Part shown: positions 1 to 6,416 of the stretch, piece after piece
Layout: every line of letters starts with the position of its first letter
How positions within the stretch are numbered: the stretch's first letter is position 1
NCBI GenBank assembly: GCA_026770615.1
Contig: MU631352.1
Coordinates: 432,112-446,119 of the forward strand
From: Pavlovales sp. CCMP2436
Taxonomy: Eukaryota; Haptophyta; Pavlovophyceae; Pavlovales
Direction of reading: 5' to 3'
DNA length: 14,008 bases
The notes under the pieces: model-generated
Databases searched by the model: none
What the model was told of the DNA's origin: nothing
The model's input: only the letters and a program-made list of their open reading frames with translations
Translations under genes and position numbers: made by a program

Positions 1-46
1 CGTCATATGCACTTCGTAGCCGATGTCGCGATCAGAATTGAGTTTT

Positions 47-334
47 CGCACGAGATTGACGAGTGTAAGTTAGCTCAAATATGATTTTCACACGGGAATC
101 CTGCTCGCTCAAATATGACTCCTTTTGAGACTTTTCGCGTGCGTGCGCGCAGTGGGGAAGTAGCCGCCAGGGACCATGGGAAATTATTTCAGTGCTTTTA
201 TTTTCTTCGAAGAACCTTTAGTTTATATATACCCGCACGCACTCGAAAAAGGCTAAAAGGAGTCATATTTGAGCGAGCGAGATTACCGTGCAAAAATCTT
301 AAATGAGCGGACTTACACTCGATAAACTCGTGCG
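47..334. repeat. Large imperfect inverted repeat (foldback), ~100-bp arms
   Basis: Arms of about 100 bp (47-147 and 235-334) are reverse complements with a loop at 148-234. Exact matched blocks: 47-54 with 327-334 (8 bp), 60-70 with 311-321 (11 bp) and 103-126 with 255-278 (24 bp). The stretches between them match imperfectly, for example 77-102 with 279-304, and 131-147 with 236-252 if a one-base gap is allowed. The motif CTCAAATATGA occurs at 74-84 and 108-118, and inverted at 263-273 and 340-350. It could be a MITE-like foldback insertion, part of a terminal repeat or hairpin end of the element, or an origin-associated structure. The window does not show which. Confidence 0.8.
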
Positions 335-354
335 GGAAATCATATTTGAGTGGG

Positions 355-383
355 TATTGAGGGGTTATTGAGGGGCTATTGAG
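355..383. repeat. Short 11-bp tandem repeat
   Basis: Two and a half copies of TATTGAGGGG(T/C) follow each other directly beside the foldback. No coding function is visible. Confidence 0.6.
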
Positions 384-522
384 TAACTTTTATTAAGTAG
401 TCGTAAATATAAAAGTTGAGACGTATAAAGATGGATATACATGTGACTTTCACATAACTCACTCGTGACAATCGATGAAAAAGCAACTAATGACCTCAAA
501 AACTACTATTTAGGTTTAGGTC

Positions 523-654
523 GAGTATATAGCACACAATAACCGTTAGGGCTACCGGAACAGCACACATAACCGTTAGGGCTACCGGAACAGCACACAT
601 AACCGTTAGGGCTACCGGAACAGCACACATAACCGTTAGGGCTACCGAGTATAG
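523..654. repeat. 30-bp tandem repeat array
   Basis: Three exact 30-bp units (541-570, 571-600, 601-630) start with AACCGTTAGGGCTACCGG and end with AACAGCACACAT. A partial fourth unit runs 631-647. Both flanks carry the related element AGTATA...AGCACA (523-537 and 648-657), so the array looks framed by half-units. The minus-strand reading frame across it (506-703) is only the repeat translated and is not called as a gene. Units abut with no spacers, so this is not CRISPR. Confidence 0.9.
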
Positions 655-1098
655 CACAGCGGGGTTGCTCATTATAGGACCTTCTGAGGTAAAACTCGAG
701 CAACCAGAGGCGTGGGGAGGCGTGGCAGGACCCCTGTGGTGGGTGCTAGGCCTGGGAGTCGTCCCCGGTCACTTTATCGTCGAGTAAGACCACTTTGAAA
801 AAACAGCAAATGAGGTAAGGAAAAAGTTCGTTTTTTGAAATCGAGTTTGCGCGAGCCAGTGGTCGATTTGGACATGGGTGGCGCTCACAAAGTTCGTCAG
901 GGGGTCGGTGGCGATCGTTCTAGAGCCTAGGCGAGCACTTAAGACCGGCTGTGCGCCTGTGCGGTCCGTTAGAAAAAAGTACATGAATTTTCAGGGGGCT
1001 ACCGAAATAGCACACCCCTGGATACACGTATATAGCACAAGCCGGCGAGGGATACGCAACACAGCACATTTAACGGAATAAGTCTATGTTTGACGTGC
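648..1098. other. Gene-free stretch with degenerate repeat copies
   Basis: No convincing gene was found here on either strand; the short frames present lack recognisable domains and the plus-strand one begins at GTG. Around 997-1016 the sequence GCTACCGAAATAGCACAC resembles the 30-bp array unit, and TATATAGCACA near 1029-1039 resembles its flanking half-unit. The stretch may therefore be an eroded extension of that array, host flank, or a regulatory end region of the element. Confidence 0.5.
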
Positions 1099-1180
1099 GG
1101 GTCTTGGAGGGTCTTGGAGGGGGTCTTGGAAGTTCTTGTAGGTCTTGGAAGGTCTTGGTAGGTCTTGGTAGGTCTTGGTG
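1099..1180. repeat. ~10-bp tandem repeat (GGTCTTGGTA-like)
   Basis: About eight variable copies of a GGTCTTGG(T/A)(A/G) unit lie just beyond the 3' end of the MCP gene. The copies vary in length (10-12 bp) and are followed by a T-rich run. They could act in 3'-end formation of the MCP transcript or simply be slippage-prone sequence. Confidence 0.8.
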
Positions 1181-1219
1181 AGTATTTTTGGATTTTTTTT
1201 TTAGTACCTTAAGTTGCTT

Positions 1220-2482
1220 TTAAGACTGGTAGGACAGGAGGCCTTGCTGTGCGACCAGAATTTTCTCGTGCTGCACCCAGACATCGACCATCAGGGCAGG
1301 ATTAGCCGCATCAATCTGGGCTTCGAAGACTACGTGCATGAGCTGGGTGCTCACACCGTCCGATAGCGAGTCGCTCTGCGGGAAAGCCTGCAGGGCGAGA
1401 CCGATACAGAAGCCGTCGTTCACATATTCCACAGAACTGACACACGAGCGAGCCGAGGCGTCAGAAATTCCCGAGCCCAGTGCCTTCGATAGCTCGAAGC
1501 GTGCCTCGGCAGCGCTGCCTGTGGTATCGATTGCGGACTGAGGGACCACCATGGCACCCAGCCTGAATCTGTAATTCTTGCAGCCAGCGCGAGTTCGCTT
1601 TGTGACCGTTTTTGTAAGGTGGGGGTTGGCGTCGGCGCTGTTTTTTAATGAAACGAAGATATTGCACGCGCTGCTCACTCGTACAGGGATCTGCATCGAA
1701 ATAAAACCCGCATTAGCACTTACGGTGCTGCGAAAGTGGGAGAAATCGAAGCAAGGTACAGTGATAACGCCGCCGAGTGCTTGGTACATGGCCATCTCAA
1801 CAGCGGCGTCAAGCCTCACCTCTGTAAGATGCAATTTAGCGTTCGTTACCGTCACCCCGGAGTTGGAAGCCAACGCAGTATCATAAGTCCCCCAGTCAAC
1901 ACTCGGTGCGAATTTGATTTCCAAGCGAATGGATTCTTTCAACGCGCTCAAGGGGAGCGCTTTCATCGTGAGCGTACCGAGTAGGTTCATTAGGGGTAGT
2001 GCGATTGTCAAGGATTCTCCAGCGGCAATTGTGGCGCCAGCTCGAGAATAATACGATTTCACAATCTCAGCTGCTGAGTTGTCGGTACAATTATAGTCAG
2101 CGACACCCCGCATGGTACCGCTCGAGCGCAGACTATCAAGATCCGTTGTGAAATCCTGTATAATTGAAAAAAGCGAGCCGTATTCTCCAATAGAACTGAG
2201 GTGCTGGCTGCCGAAGAAAACGTCAACCGATGAAATCATTGAAATTGCACCTCCATCTAGTACGATCGGTGACGCGTTTCCGTTTACGATAGTATACGAT
2301 AGAACCGTCTGAGATCCATCAAGATGCAGGCCCGGGAGCCCCGCTTGGATGTCAAAGGTGAGTTTACCGCCGCCGGCAATTGGACCACTCCCCGAAGATG
2401 AAGTTAAATAATGACGCAGTATTTCAACGGGAGGCGCGAGCGGCCGCGGTTCGTACTGGTAATAACTGGGAATGGCTTCCAT
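1220..2482 (-). CDS. Double-jelly-roll major capsid protein (MCP)
   Basis: This is the probable main shell protein, which would form trimeric pseudo-hexameric capsomers. From the ATG at 2482 it has 420 residues; the frame is open to a TTG nine codons upstream, but the ATG is followed by G (ATGGAA), as at most starts here, and is preferred. The N-terminal half has the layout of a first jelly roll in Polinton-like virus MCPs: a Gly-Gln strand around FFGSQHLSSIGEYGSLF, then the segment ALPLMNLLGTL, then LSALKESIRLEIKF, the most recognisable part. A second beta-rich half ends in VDVWVQHEKILVAQQG. No signal peptide or membrane segment is visible. It is last of three co-directed minus-strand genes, after the penton-like and pVI-like proteins, the usual morphogenesis neighbours. 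Assignment is by motif and context; structure prediction would settle it. Confidence 0.85.
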   Translation of the reverse strand: MEAIPSYYQYEPRPLAPPVEILRHYLTSSSGSGPIAGGGKLTFDIQAGLPGLHLDGSQTVLSYTIVNGNASPIVLDGGAISMISSVDVFFGSQHLSSIGEYGSLFSIIQDFTTDLDSLRSSGTMRGVADYNCTDNSAAEIVKSYYSRAGATIAAGESLTIALPLMNLLGTLTMKALPLSALKESIRLEIKFAPSVDWGTYDTALASNSGVTVTNAKLHLTEVRLDAAVEMAMYQALGGVITVPCFDFSHFRSTVSANAGFISMQIPVRVSSACNIFVSLKNSADANPHLTKTVTKRTRAGCKNYRFRLGAMVVPQSAIDTTGSAAEARFELSKALGSGISDASARSCVSSVEYVNDGFCIGLALQAFPQSDSLSDGVSTQLMHVVFEAQIDAANPALMVDVWVQHEKILVAQQGLLSYQS

Positions 2483-2513
2483 CTGATTTTGTTGTGTAGA
2501 CGTAACCAAGATT

Positions 2514-2519
2514 TTTATT
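2514..2519 (-). terminator. AATAAA poly(A) signal after the pVI-like gene
   Basis: AATAAA on the minus strand lies 43 nt downstream of the TGA of the small pVI-like gene and upstream of the MCP start codon, so the two genes may be transcribed separately. Confidence 0.45.
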
Positions 2520-2538
2520 TCGTTTTTTTTGTTTAAAC

Positions 2539-2557
2539 GACGTCAAATGACGTCACC
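2539..2557 (-). promoter_or_regulatory. Tandem CRE/ATF-like sites upstream of the MCP
   Basis: The perfect 8-bp palindrome TGACGTCA (2548-2555) is preceded by a second GACGTCA (2539-2545). It sits about 66 bp upstream of the MCP ATG, in the 79-bp spacer to the pVI-like gene. TGACGTCA is the classical bZIP (CREB/ATF) site in eukaryotes. Its use here as a promoter element is inference. Confidence 0.4.
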
Positions 2558-2561
2558 AAGG

Positions 2562-2927
2562 TCAAGAGTTTGCCATTCGCTCGAACTGGCTTGTGAGACC
2601 CCGCAACTCCTTGCTGGCACCTACGCCACTTGCAAAATTACCTACCTGGCCGGCGACCCGTGCACCGGCAGACAGTCCGTTTAGTACATCTCGTCCGAAG
2701 CCCAGAGCCTCCCCAGCTCCGGGAATCCTACCAAGCTCGCTATTCTCTATAGCATTTAGTCCTAGCCGGGCGTTTTGCGATATTTTGCTCAACGTAGATG
2801 CAGCGTTATGTAAGAAATTGCCGGACGCTCGACCGAACTGCTGGAACTTGGGTAGTGCATTAGACCCCCATTTCGCAATATTTCGTCCAAAACGTCCCCA
2901 ATTCATTTGTTTCTCGTAAGTGTACAT
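2562..2927 (-). CDS. Small Gly/Ala-rich pVI/pX-like minor virion protein
   Basis: The 121-residue protein starts at an ATG (2927); an in-frame Met at residue 7 is an alternative. It is basic near the N-terminus (NWGRFGRNIAKWG, residues 8-20), then has amphipathic stretches and an Ala/Gly-rich hydrophobic C-terminal half (about residues 68-107, containing IPGAGEALGF and AGARVAGQVGNF). Small proteins of this kind encoded beside the MCP and penton are common in adenoviruses, Polintons and adintoviruses, where they act as internal cement or membrane-active proteins. Sequence identity cannot be shown by eye, so the role is inferred from size, composition and position between penton and MCP. TAT 10 nt before the ATG resembles the TATA-like boxes of neighbouring genes. 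Confidence 0.6.
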   Translation of the reverse strand: MYTYEKQMNWGRFGRNIAKWGSNALPKFQQFGRASGNFLHNAASTLSKISQNARLGLNAIENSELGRIPGAGEALGFGRDVLNGLSAGARVAGQVGNFASGVGASKELRGLTSQFERMANS

Positions 2928-2965
2928 TTACACAAGATATTTATCGTCTTCCGGTTCTTATTATG

Positions 2966-3760
2966 TTAGTCGATCATTACGTCGAGCACAACAGTCCATG
3001 AAAGACCTTGAGTATTATAGGGTTGCTGATTTTCGTCAAGGAGCGCGATAACCACGCTGCTAAGAGTTCGTCTACGAGCGTTCATATACGGTGCCGAGTC
3101 GGATTTGAATACCTGTATATCGCCATATGCAACGCTCACAGGAACGGACGCGAGCAAATTGGTGGTGTTTTCGCCTGTGCGGCTGAGTGAGTCTTGTACG
3201 TCCAATTCAAAGCACTCACTCGCCACTAAGACAGCGCGGGCTCCACCGAGGTCGATCATGCGTGGAGCAGACGTAGGAGTTCCTCCCGAAGAAATCGTGA
3301 TATTGAAATTTCGGTTCATCCCCAGTATTTTGTGAGCTGTGGTTGTCTCGTTCGTCGCTATCGATATATTGCCACCTTGGCTGTGTGCAAATGTGAGTTT
3401 GTTAGTTGCCGAGTCAAATGCTGAGCTCACACCCGCGGCAATCATTTGCGATGTAGAGTTTATAGCACTGGATAGGGCCTCACCGCTCGTGTATTGCGCA
3501 GGCGGGATCGTAACGACCGAAAGCTCGTCCCCGGCAAGGAGCAGCACAAAAGTATTATTTTTCTCGTTTACGTTTGGCTGAATAATCGGAAATGAACATG
3601 ACTCTAAACGTACGTACATGGCCTCCCGTCCCGATAATGAGATGCCTGGCGATAAATCGAATACGACACTGTCAGTGCGGTCCACACCTAGAGGGAACTT
3701 ATCGGCTTGGTCGCTTGAAAGATAGAGGCGATGTAGCACCATATTAAAACGATATAGCAT
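2966..3760 (-). CDS. Penton-like minor capsid protein (single jelly roll)
   Basis: This 264-residue protein is the likely vertex (penton base) protein. Residues 7-60 follow the layout seen in Polinton-like virus pentons: LYLSSDQADKFPLGV, then a strand FDLSPGISLSGREAMYVRLESCSFP. Next come NNTFVLLLAG and IPPAQYTSGEALSSAINS, a pattern common in small viral and tail-like jelly-roll proteins. The C-terminal part has alternating hydrophobic strands ending SWTVVLDVMID. It is the first minus-strand gene beside the divergent promoter. The start is uncertain: ATG 3760 is the longest, but ATG at 3742 (residue 7) is followed by G and has TATAT (3752-3756) 9 nt upstream, matching the box spacing of the plus-strand genes. 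The second start is slightly favoured. The penton call relies on size, pattern and context. Confidence 0.7.
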   Translation of the reverse strand: MLYRFNMVLHRLYLSSDQADKFPLGVDRTDSVVFDLSPGISLSGREAMYVRLESCSFPIIQPNVNEKNNTFVLLLAGDELSVVTIPPAQYTSGEALSSAINSTSQMIAAGVSSAFDSATNKLTFAHSQGGNISIATNETTTAHKILGMNRNFNITISSGGTPTSAPRMIDLGGARAVLVASECFELDVQDSLSRTGENTTNLLASVPVSVAYGDIQVFKSDSAPYMNARRRTLSSVVIALLDENQQPYNTQGLSWTVVLDVMID

Positions 3761-3834
3761 GCGTGCATATTTTTATTGTAGACTAAGAAACAGGTCAATT
3801 AAAAATCTAAGGTATTGACAGAGCTATATCTGTC
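3743..3834. promoter_or_regulatory. Divergent promoter between the two capsid gene blocks
   Basis: This short A/T-rich spacer separates the minus-strand penton-like gene from the plus-strand coiled-coil gene and must hold the start signals of both blocks. On the minus side TATAT lies at 3752-3756. On the plus side TATAT lies at 3825-3829, inside a perfect 18-bp inverted repeat (3817-3834: GACAGA, GCTATA, TCTGTC) that ends at the base before the ATG. Confidence 0.6.
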
Positions 3835-4290
3835 ATGGAGAAAAAGAGCGCAGTTATTGAGGATCCTACGACAGTTTCAATTGACGTGCAGCAAACACCA
3901 CCTACCATCGAGAGAGTATCTACCGAGCGCACGACGGTCACCACCTCGCCACCGATACCAGTAGTACCCGTCAAGGAAAAACGTATCCCCAGCGAAAAGC
4001 AGAAGCTAAATTACTTGGCTGCAAATAAAAGGCGTGTACAAATTCTCGCGGACGCCAAAGCGCTCAGGATGGCGGCTGCAGATGAAAAAGCACGCGAGAA
4101 AGCCGCACTAGATGAATACGCACTGGCTATTAAGTTGTCAGCCAAGTACGGTTTCACTGCCCCTCCGACACCTACGGTTCCCCAATCGGTTCCACCAGTC
4201 CAGCAAGTTCACGAGGGTTCTTCGAGCGTAGTTGATCCGCCTCCGTTTAGATATTTTGAAAAGCAGCCTATATCGATTCGATACGTCTGA
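3835..4290 (+). CDS. Hypothetical coiled-coil protein, Thr/Pro-rich ends
   Basis: The function of this 151-residue protein is not recognised. It has a Thr/Pro/Val-rich N-terminus (residues 1-48), a Lys/Ala/Glu-rich segment that should be a long helix or coiled coil (about 50-108, including NYLAANKRRVQILADAKALR), and a Pro-rich C-terminus ending PPFRYFEKQPISIRYV. There is no signal peptide or membrane segment. It is first in the plus-strand block, directly before the packaging ATPase, so a small structural, scaffold or packaging-accessory role is plausible. The start is supported by ATGG context and the TATA-like box just upstream. TGA is followed two codons later by TAA and by AATAAA. Confidence 0.75.
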   Translation: MEKKSAVIEDPTTVSIDVQQTPPTIERVSTERTTVTTSPPIPVVPVKEKRIPSEKQKLNYLAANKRRVQILADAKALRMAAADEKAREKAALDEYALAIKLSAKYGFTAPPTPTVPQSVPPVQQVHEGSSSVVDPPPFRYFEKQPISIRYV

Positions 4291-4291
4291 A

Positions 4292-4297
4292 AATAAA
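4292..4297 (+). terminator. AATAAA poly(A) signal
   Basis: AATAAA one base beyond the TGA of the coiled-coil gene. The downstream gene has its own TATATAG at 4309-4315, so signal and promoter are packed into 33 nt. Confidence 0.5.
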
Positions 4298-4308
4298 AAC
4301 AGGCGTAT

Positions 4309-4315
4309 TATATAG
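4309..4315 (+). promoter_or_regulatory. TATA-like box of the packaging ATPase
   Basis: TATATAG ends 8 nt before the ATG at 4324. It matches in type and spacing the boxes at 3825, 6402 and 3752 (minus). Confidence 0.45.
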
Positions 4316-4323
4316 ATTCATAA

Positions 4324-5094
4324 ATGGAAGTGACCCCCAAGAATGAAACGGAAGACCTGGCGAATAATTCGACCGACAAAGTCATAGAGGAAACCAATAA
4401 TATAAGTCTAACAATCCCTCGTTTTGATGTCGACAACGCCCTCGGTGATATCCCACAACCCCTACCGACTCAACACATGTTCGCTTGCTTTTTGGGACCG
4501 CCACGGTCGGGTAAGACGAGTTTGTCCACAGCCTTGCTCACTCAGACAAGTCCAAGGATTTACAACGGGGTCTTCGATAACGTGTGGCTGTTTGTGCCCG
4601 CCACGTCATTTTCGACGATGACCGACTCACCGTTCAAAAATCACGATAAAGTGAGTCACGAACTTGATAAGGCAACACTCGACGTGGTGATCTCGAAACT
4701 GGAGGTTGCTTCAAAAATGAAAAAGAACTCACTGATTATAATCGACGATTTTATGTCGAGTCTTAAAGAAAACACACTACGATCGGCGTTGGAGAAATTG
4801 ATCTCGAATAGAAGGCATCTGCGTGTTAGTGTGTGGATTATCAGCCAAACATATCGGTCAGTACCGCTAACTATTCGTAAACTCGTGAGCGCCCTCTTTC
4901 TATTTCGTGTTTCAAATTTGCGGGAATTGGAGAGCATCCGAGACGAGTTAGTACCCCGTAGTAAAATAGAATTTCAAGAACTGTACAACCACGTCTTTAA
5001 GCCAGGTGGGGACTCGCATCAGTTCATGTTCTTGGACGTCGGGAACGCACAAATATACAACAAATTTGCAAGACTCACTTATATACCAAAATAA
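4324..5094 (+). CDS. Genome-packaging ATPase (HerA/FtsK, A32-like)
   Basis: This 256-residue P-loop ATPase should drive packaging of viral DNA into the preformed capsid. Walker A is GPPRSGKTS (58-66). Walker B is SLIIIDDFM (136-144), with Asp141-Asp142. A conserved element SNRRHLRVSVWIISQTY (161-177) ends in the Gln expected at the sensor position of A32-like ATPases. The C-terminal part (LFLFRVSNLRELESIRDEL) fits the family. Length is normal for the Polinton-like and virophage group. The N-terminal 30 residues are polar and probably disordered. It sits with the MCP, penton and pVI-like genes, the standard morphogenesis module. The start has ATGG context and a TATA-like box 8 nt upstream, and the stop TAA overlaps an AATAAA. 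Confidence 0.92.
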   Translation: MEVTPKNETEDLANNSTDKVIEETNNISLTIPRFDVDNALGDIPQPLPTQHMFACFLGPPRSGKTSLSTALLTQTSPRIYNGVFDNVWLFVPATSFSTMTDSPFKNHDKVSHELDKATLDVVISKLEVASKMKKNSLIIIDDFMSSLKENTLRSALEKLISNRRHLRVSVWIISQTYRSVPLTIRKLVSALFLFRVSNLRELESIRDELVPRSKIEFQELYNHVFKPGGDSHQFMFLDVGNAQIYNKFARLTYIPK

Positions 5095-5095
5095 A
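5090..5095 (+). terminator. AATAAA poly(A) signal overlapping a stop codon
   Basis: AATAAA overlaps the TAA stop (5092-5094) of the packaging ATPase. The next ATG is only 27 nt later. Confidence 0.5.
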
Positions 5096-5121
5096 ATGTT
5101 TACACAGAGTACAGACATCAA

Positions 5122-6354
5122 ATGGCCGTGAACAATCTCAACCGTGATAAGCTTCTTGCGCTGACGGACACGGACCCCCGACATAGAGTTACGCATTATT
5201 TGCTCGACGGGCGACCGTATGATGGAGCCATGCATCCGATTTTTCAAAAAGGCAAGATTGCGGCAGTGTACATGACTGGCCCACGTCATCATGAGAACAG
5301 TAAGTATCTGGTGTACAGCGTTCGTCCGATTCTAATGGACACACCCCAAACCGACCTTCCTCGCCTCCCACGCGAACCAAAAAATATATATACAGCATAC
5401 CAAGCCGCTGGTGTTTACGACGACGTATTAAACAACTTTGGTGGTGAGCCAGTACTAAATCGATCAATAATTCCAGCGAGACCACCGTTGCTAAGTGGAC
5501 GGGATAGGCCCTCAAACAGCAACACCACCCAAGGCTTCGTAAATCCACGAGGATCCGTGTCGGGTGGGCGAGGCGACCAGGTGTTCTACTCCCGCATTCC
5601 ACCGCCGACGGACGTCCAGGGACCCCCGTCAATCCCTAATTCCAGTGGTGTGCTGCCTCCAGATCTACGCCCCCAGCCGCGAGCCGCACCAGCTGCTACA
5701 CCAGCCACACAAGTCGCACCAGCCGGCGTGCTCACCATGATACCGAGGCAGGTACGTCGTGATGGTCGTGGATTTATCGTGAATCCTCCAGTGACACTTG
5801 GCAGTTTTTTGCAAGCAGCGGCTCCCCCTCCGAAGGTCTTTGTAGGTCCACCTCTCCCGCCGGGATTTAATCGCCCCCAATCCACAATGACGTCTCAGCC
5901 TCCTAGGTTAATGTACACACCCCCTACCCCCGCACCTAACACGCCACCTATCTTTCCGGAGACGACTATTGCAGGCAGACCAGCTCCACCTACACGCCGG
6001 GTAACAGGATTTGACTCACCCACTAAATCGACGGGGGCCGCTACGACTGGGTCGGAGTCTGGCTCTTCTTCAAGGGGGCAGCCAGTCATAAAAGCATTTA
6101 TGAAACGCCAAGGGGAGGTTGAAAGTCTCGGTATCCAGTTCACCGAGGAGCAGATGCGAAATATGTGGGAGATGAGTGATAGGCGCAGGTTGCCATCGAA
6201 AAATGAGCTTGAGTCCTCAACGCAGAGGCAGAGGCTGATTACTTACTCGAGCTTGCTAAATCCAATTAGGGATAGATACGGTGGTCTAACCTCGATCAGA
6301 GCGCGGGCAGCAATATCGGTGGTATTTGGACTACACAAGAATGACGTCCCTTGA
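5122..6354 (+). CDS. Hypothetical protein with Pro-rich centre and two ordered ends
   Basis: This 410-residue protein is not recognised. Residues 1-110 look folded, with segments such as RHRVTHYLLDGRPYDGAMHP, KGKIAAVYMTGP and KYLVYSVRPILM. Residues about 115-330 are Pro/Thr/Ser/Gly-rich and probably disordered, with many PPP and TPP runs. Residues about 335-410 are again ordered and helix-rich (LGIQFTEEQMRNMWEMSDRR, then ITYSSLLNPIRDRYGGL). Two folded ends joined by a flexible linker suggest a bridging structural or scaffold protein. Its place between the packaging ATPase and the spike supports a virion role, but this is inference. No signal peptide or membrane segment. It starts ATGG but has no clear TATA box 5-10 nt upstream, unlike its neighbours, so it may share the ATPase transcript. 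Confidence 0.8.
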   Translation: MAVNNLNRDKLLALTDTDPRHRVTHYLLDGRPYDGAMHPIFQKGKIAAVYMTGPRHHENSKYLVYSVRPILMDTPQTDLPRLPREPKNIYTAYQAAGVYDDVLNNFGGEPVLNRSIIPARPPLLSGRDRPSNSNTTQGFVNPRGSVSGGRGDQVFYSRIPPPTDVQGPPSIPNSSGVLPPDLRPQPRAAPAATPATQVAPAGVLTMIPRQVRRDGRGFIVNPPVTLGSFLQAAAPPPKVFVGPPLPPGFNRPQSTMTSQPPRLMYTPPTPAPNTPPIFPETTIAGRPAPPTRRVTGFDSPTKSTGAATTGSESGSSSRGQPVIKAFMKRQGEVESLGIQFTEEQMRNMWEMSDRRRLPSKNELESSTQRQRLITYSSLLNPIRDRYGGLTSIRARAAISVVFGLHKNDVP

Positions 6355-6380
6355 ACTAATACGATGTTCTGTCGACTATA

Positions 6381-6386
6381 AATAAA
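6381..6386 (+). terminator. AATAAA poly(A) signal
   Basis: AATAAA 27 nt after the TGA of the Pro-rich protein, just before the promoter region of the spike gene. Confidence 0.5.
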
Positions 6387-6401
6387 AATATATGGTGCTG
6401 A

Positions 6402-6406
6402 TATAC
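6402..6406 (+). promoter_or_regulatory. TATA-like box of the spike gene
   Basis: TATAC ends 10 nt before the ATG at 6417, in an A/T-rich spacer. Confidence 0.4.
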
Positions 6407-6416
6407 ACATTCTGAA

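Noticed and set aside
541..640. TTAGGG words as telomeric repeat
   Set aside because: TTAGGG occurs once per 30-bp unit inside a longer unrelated sequence, not in tandem.
541..647. Possible CRISPR array
   Set aside because: The 30-bp units are directly adjacent with no unique spacers, and no cas genes are present.
506..703. Minus-strand reading frame with repeated GSPNGYVCC
   Set aside because: It is only the 30-bp tandem array translated; 30 is a multiple of three, so the frame stays open by construction.
878..1081. Plus-strand frame of 67 codons in the left flank
   Set aside because: It starts at GTG, shows no recognisable domain and crosses degenerate repeat copies; no promoter or poly(A) signal is visible.
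5189..5632. 147-codon minus-strand frame
   Set aside because: It is antisense to the Pro-rich protein gene, with no start signals or recognisable domains.
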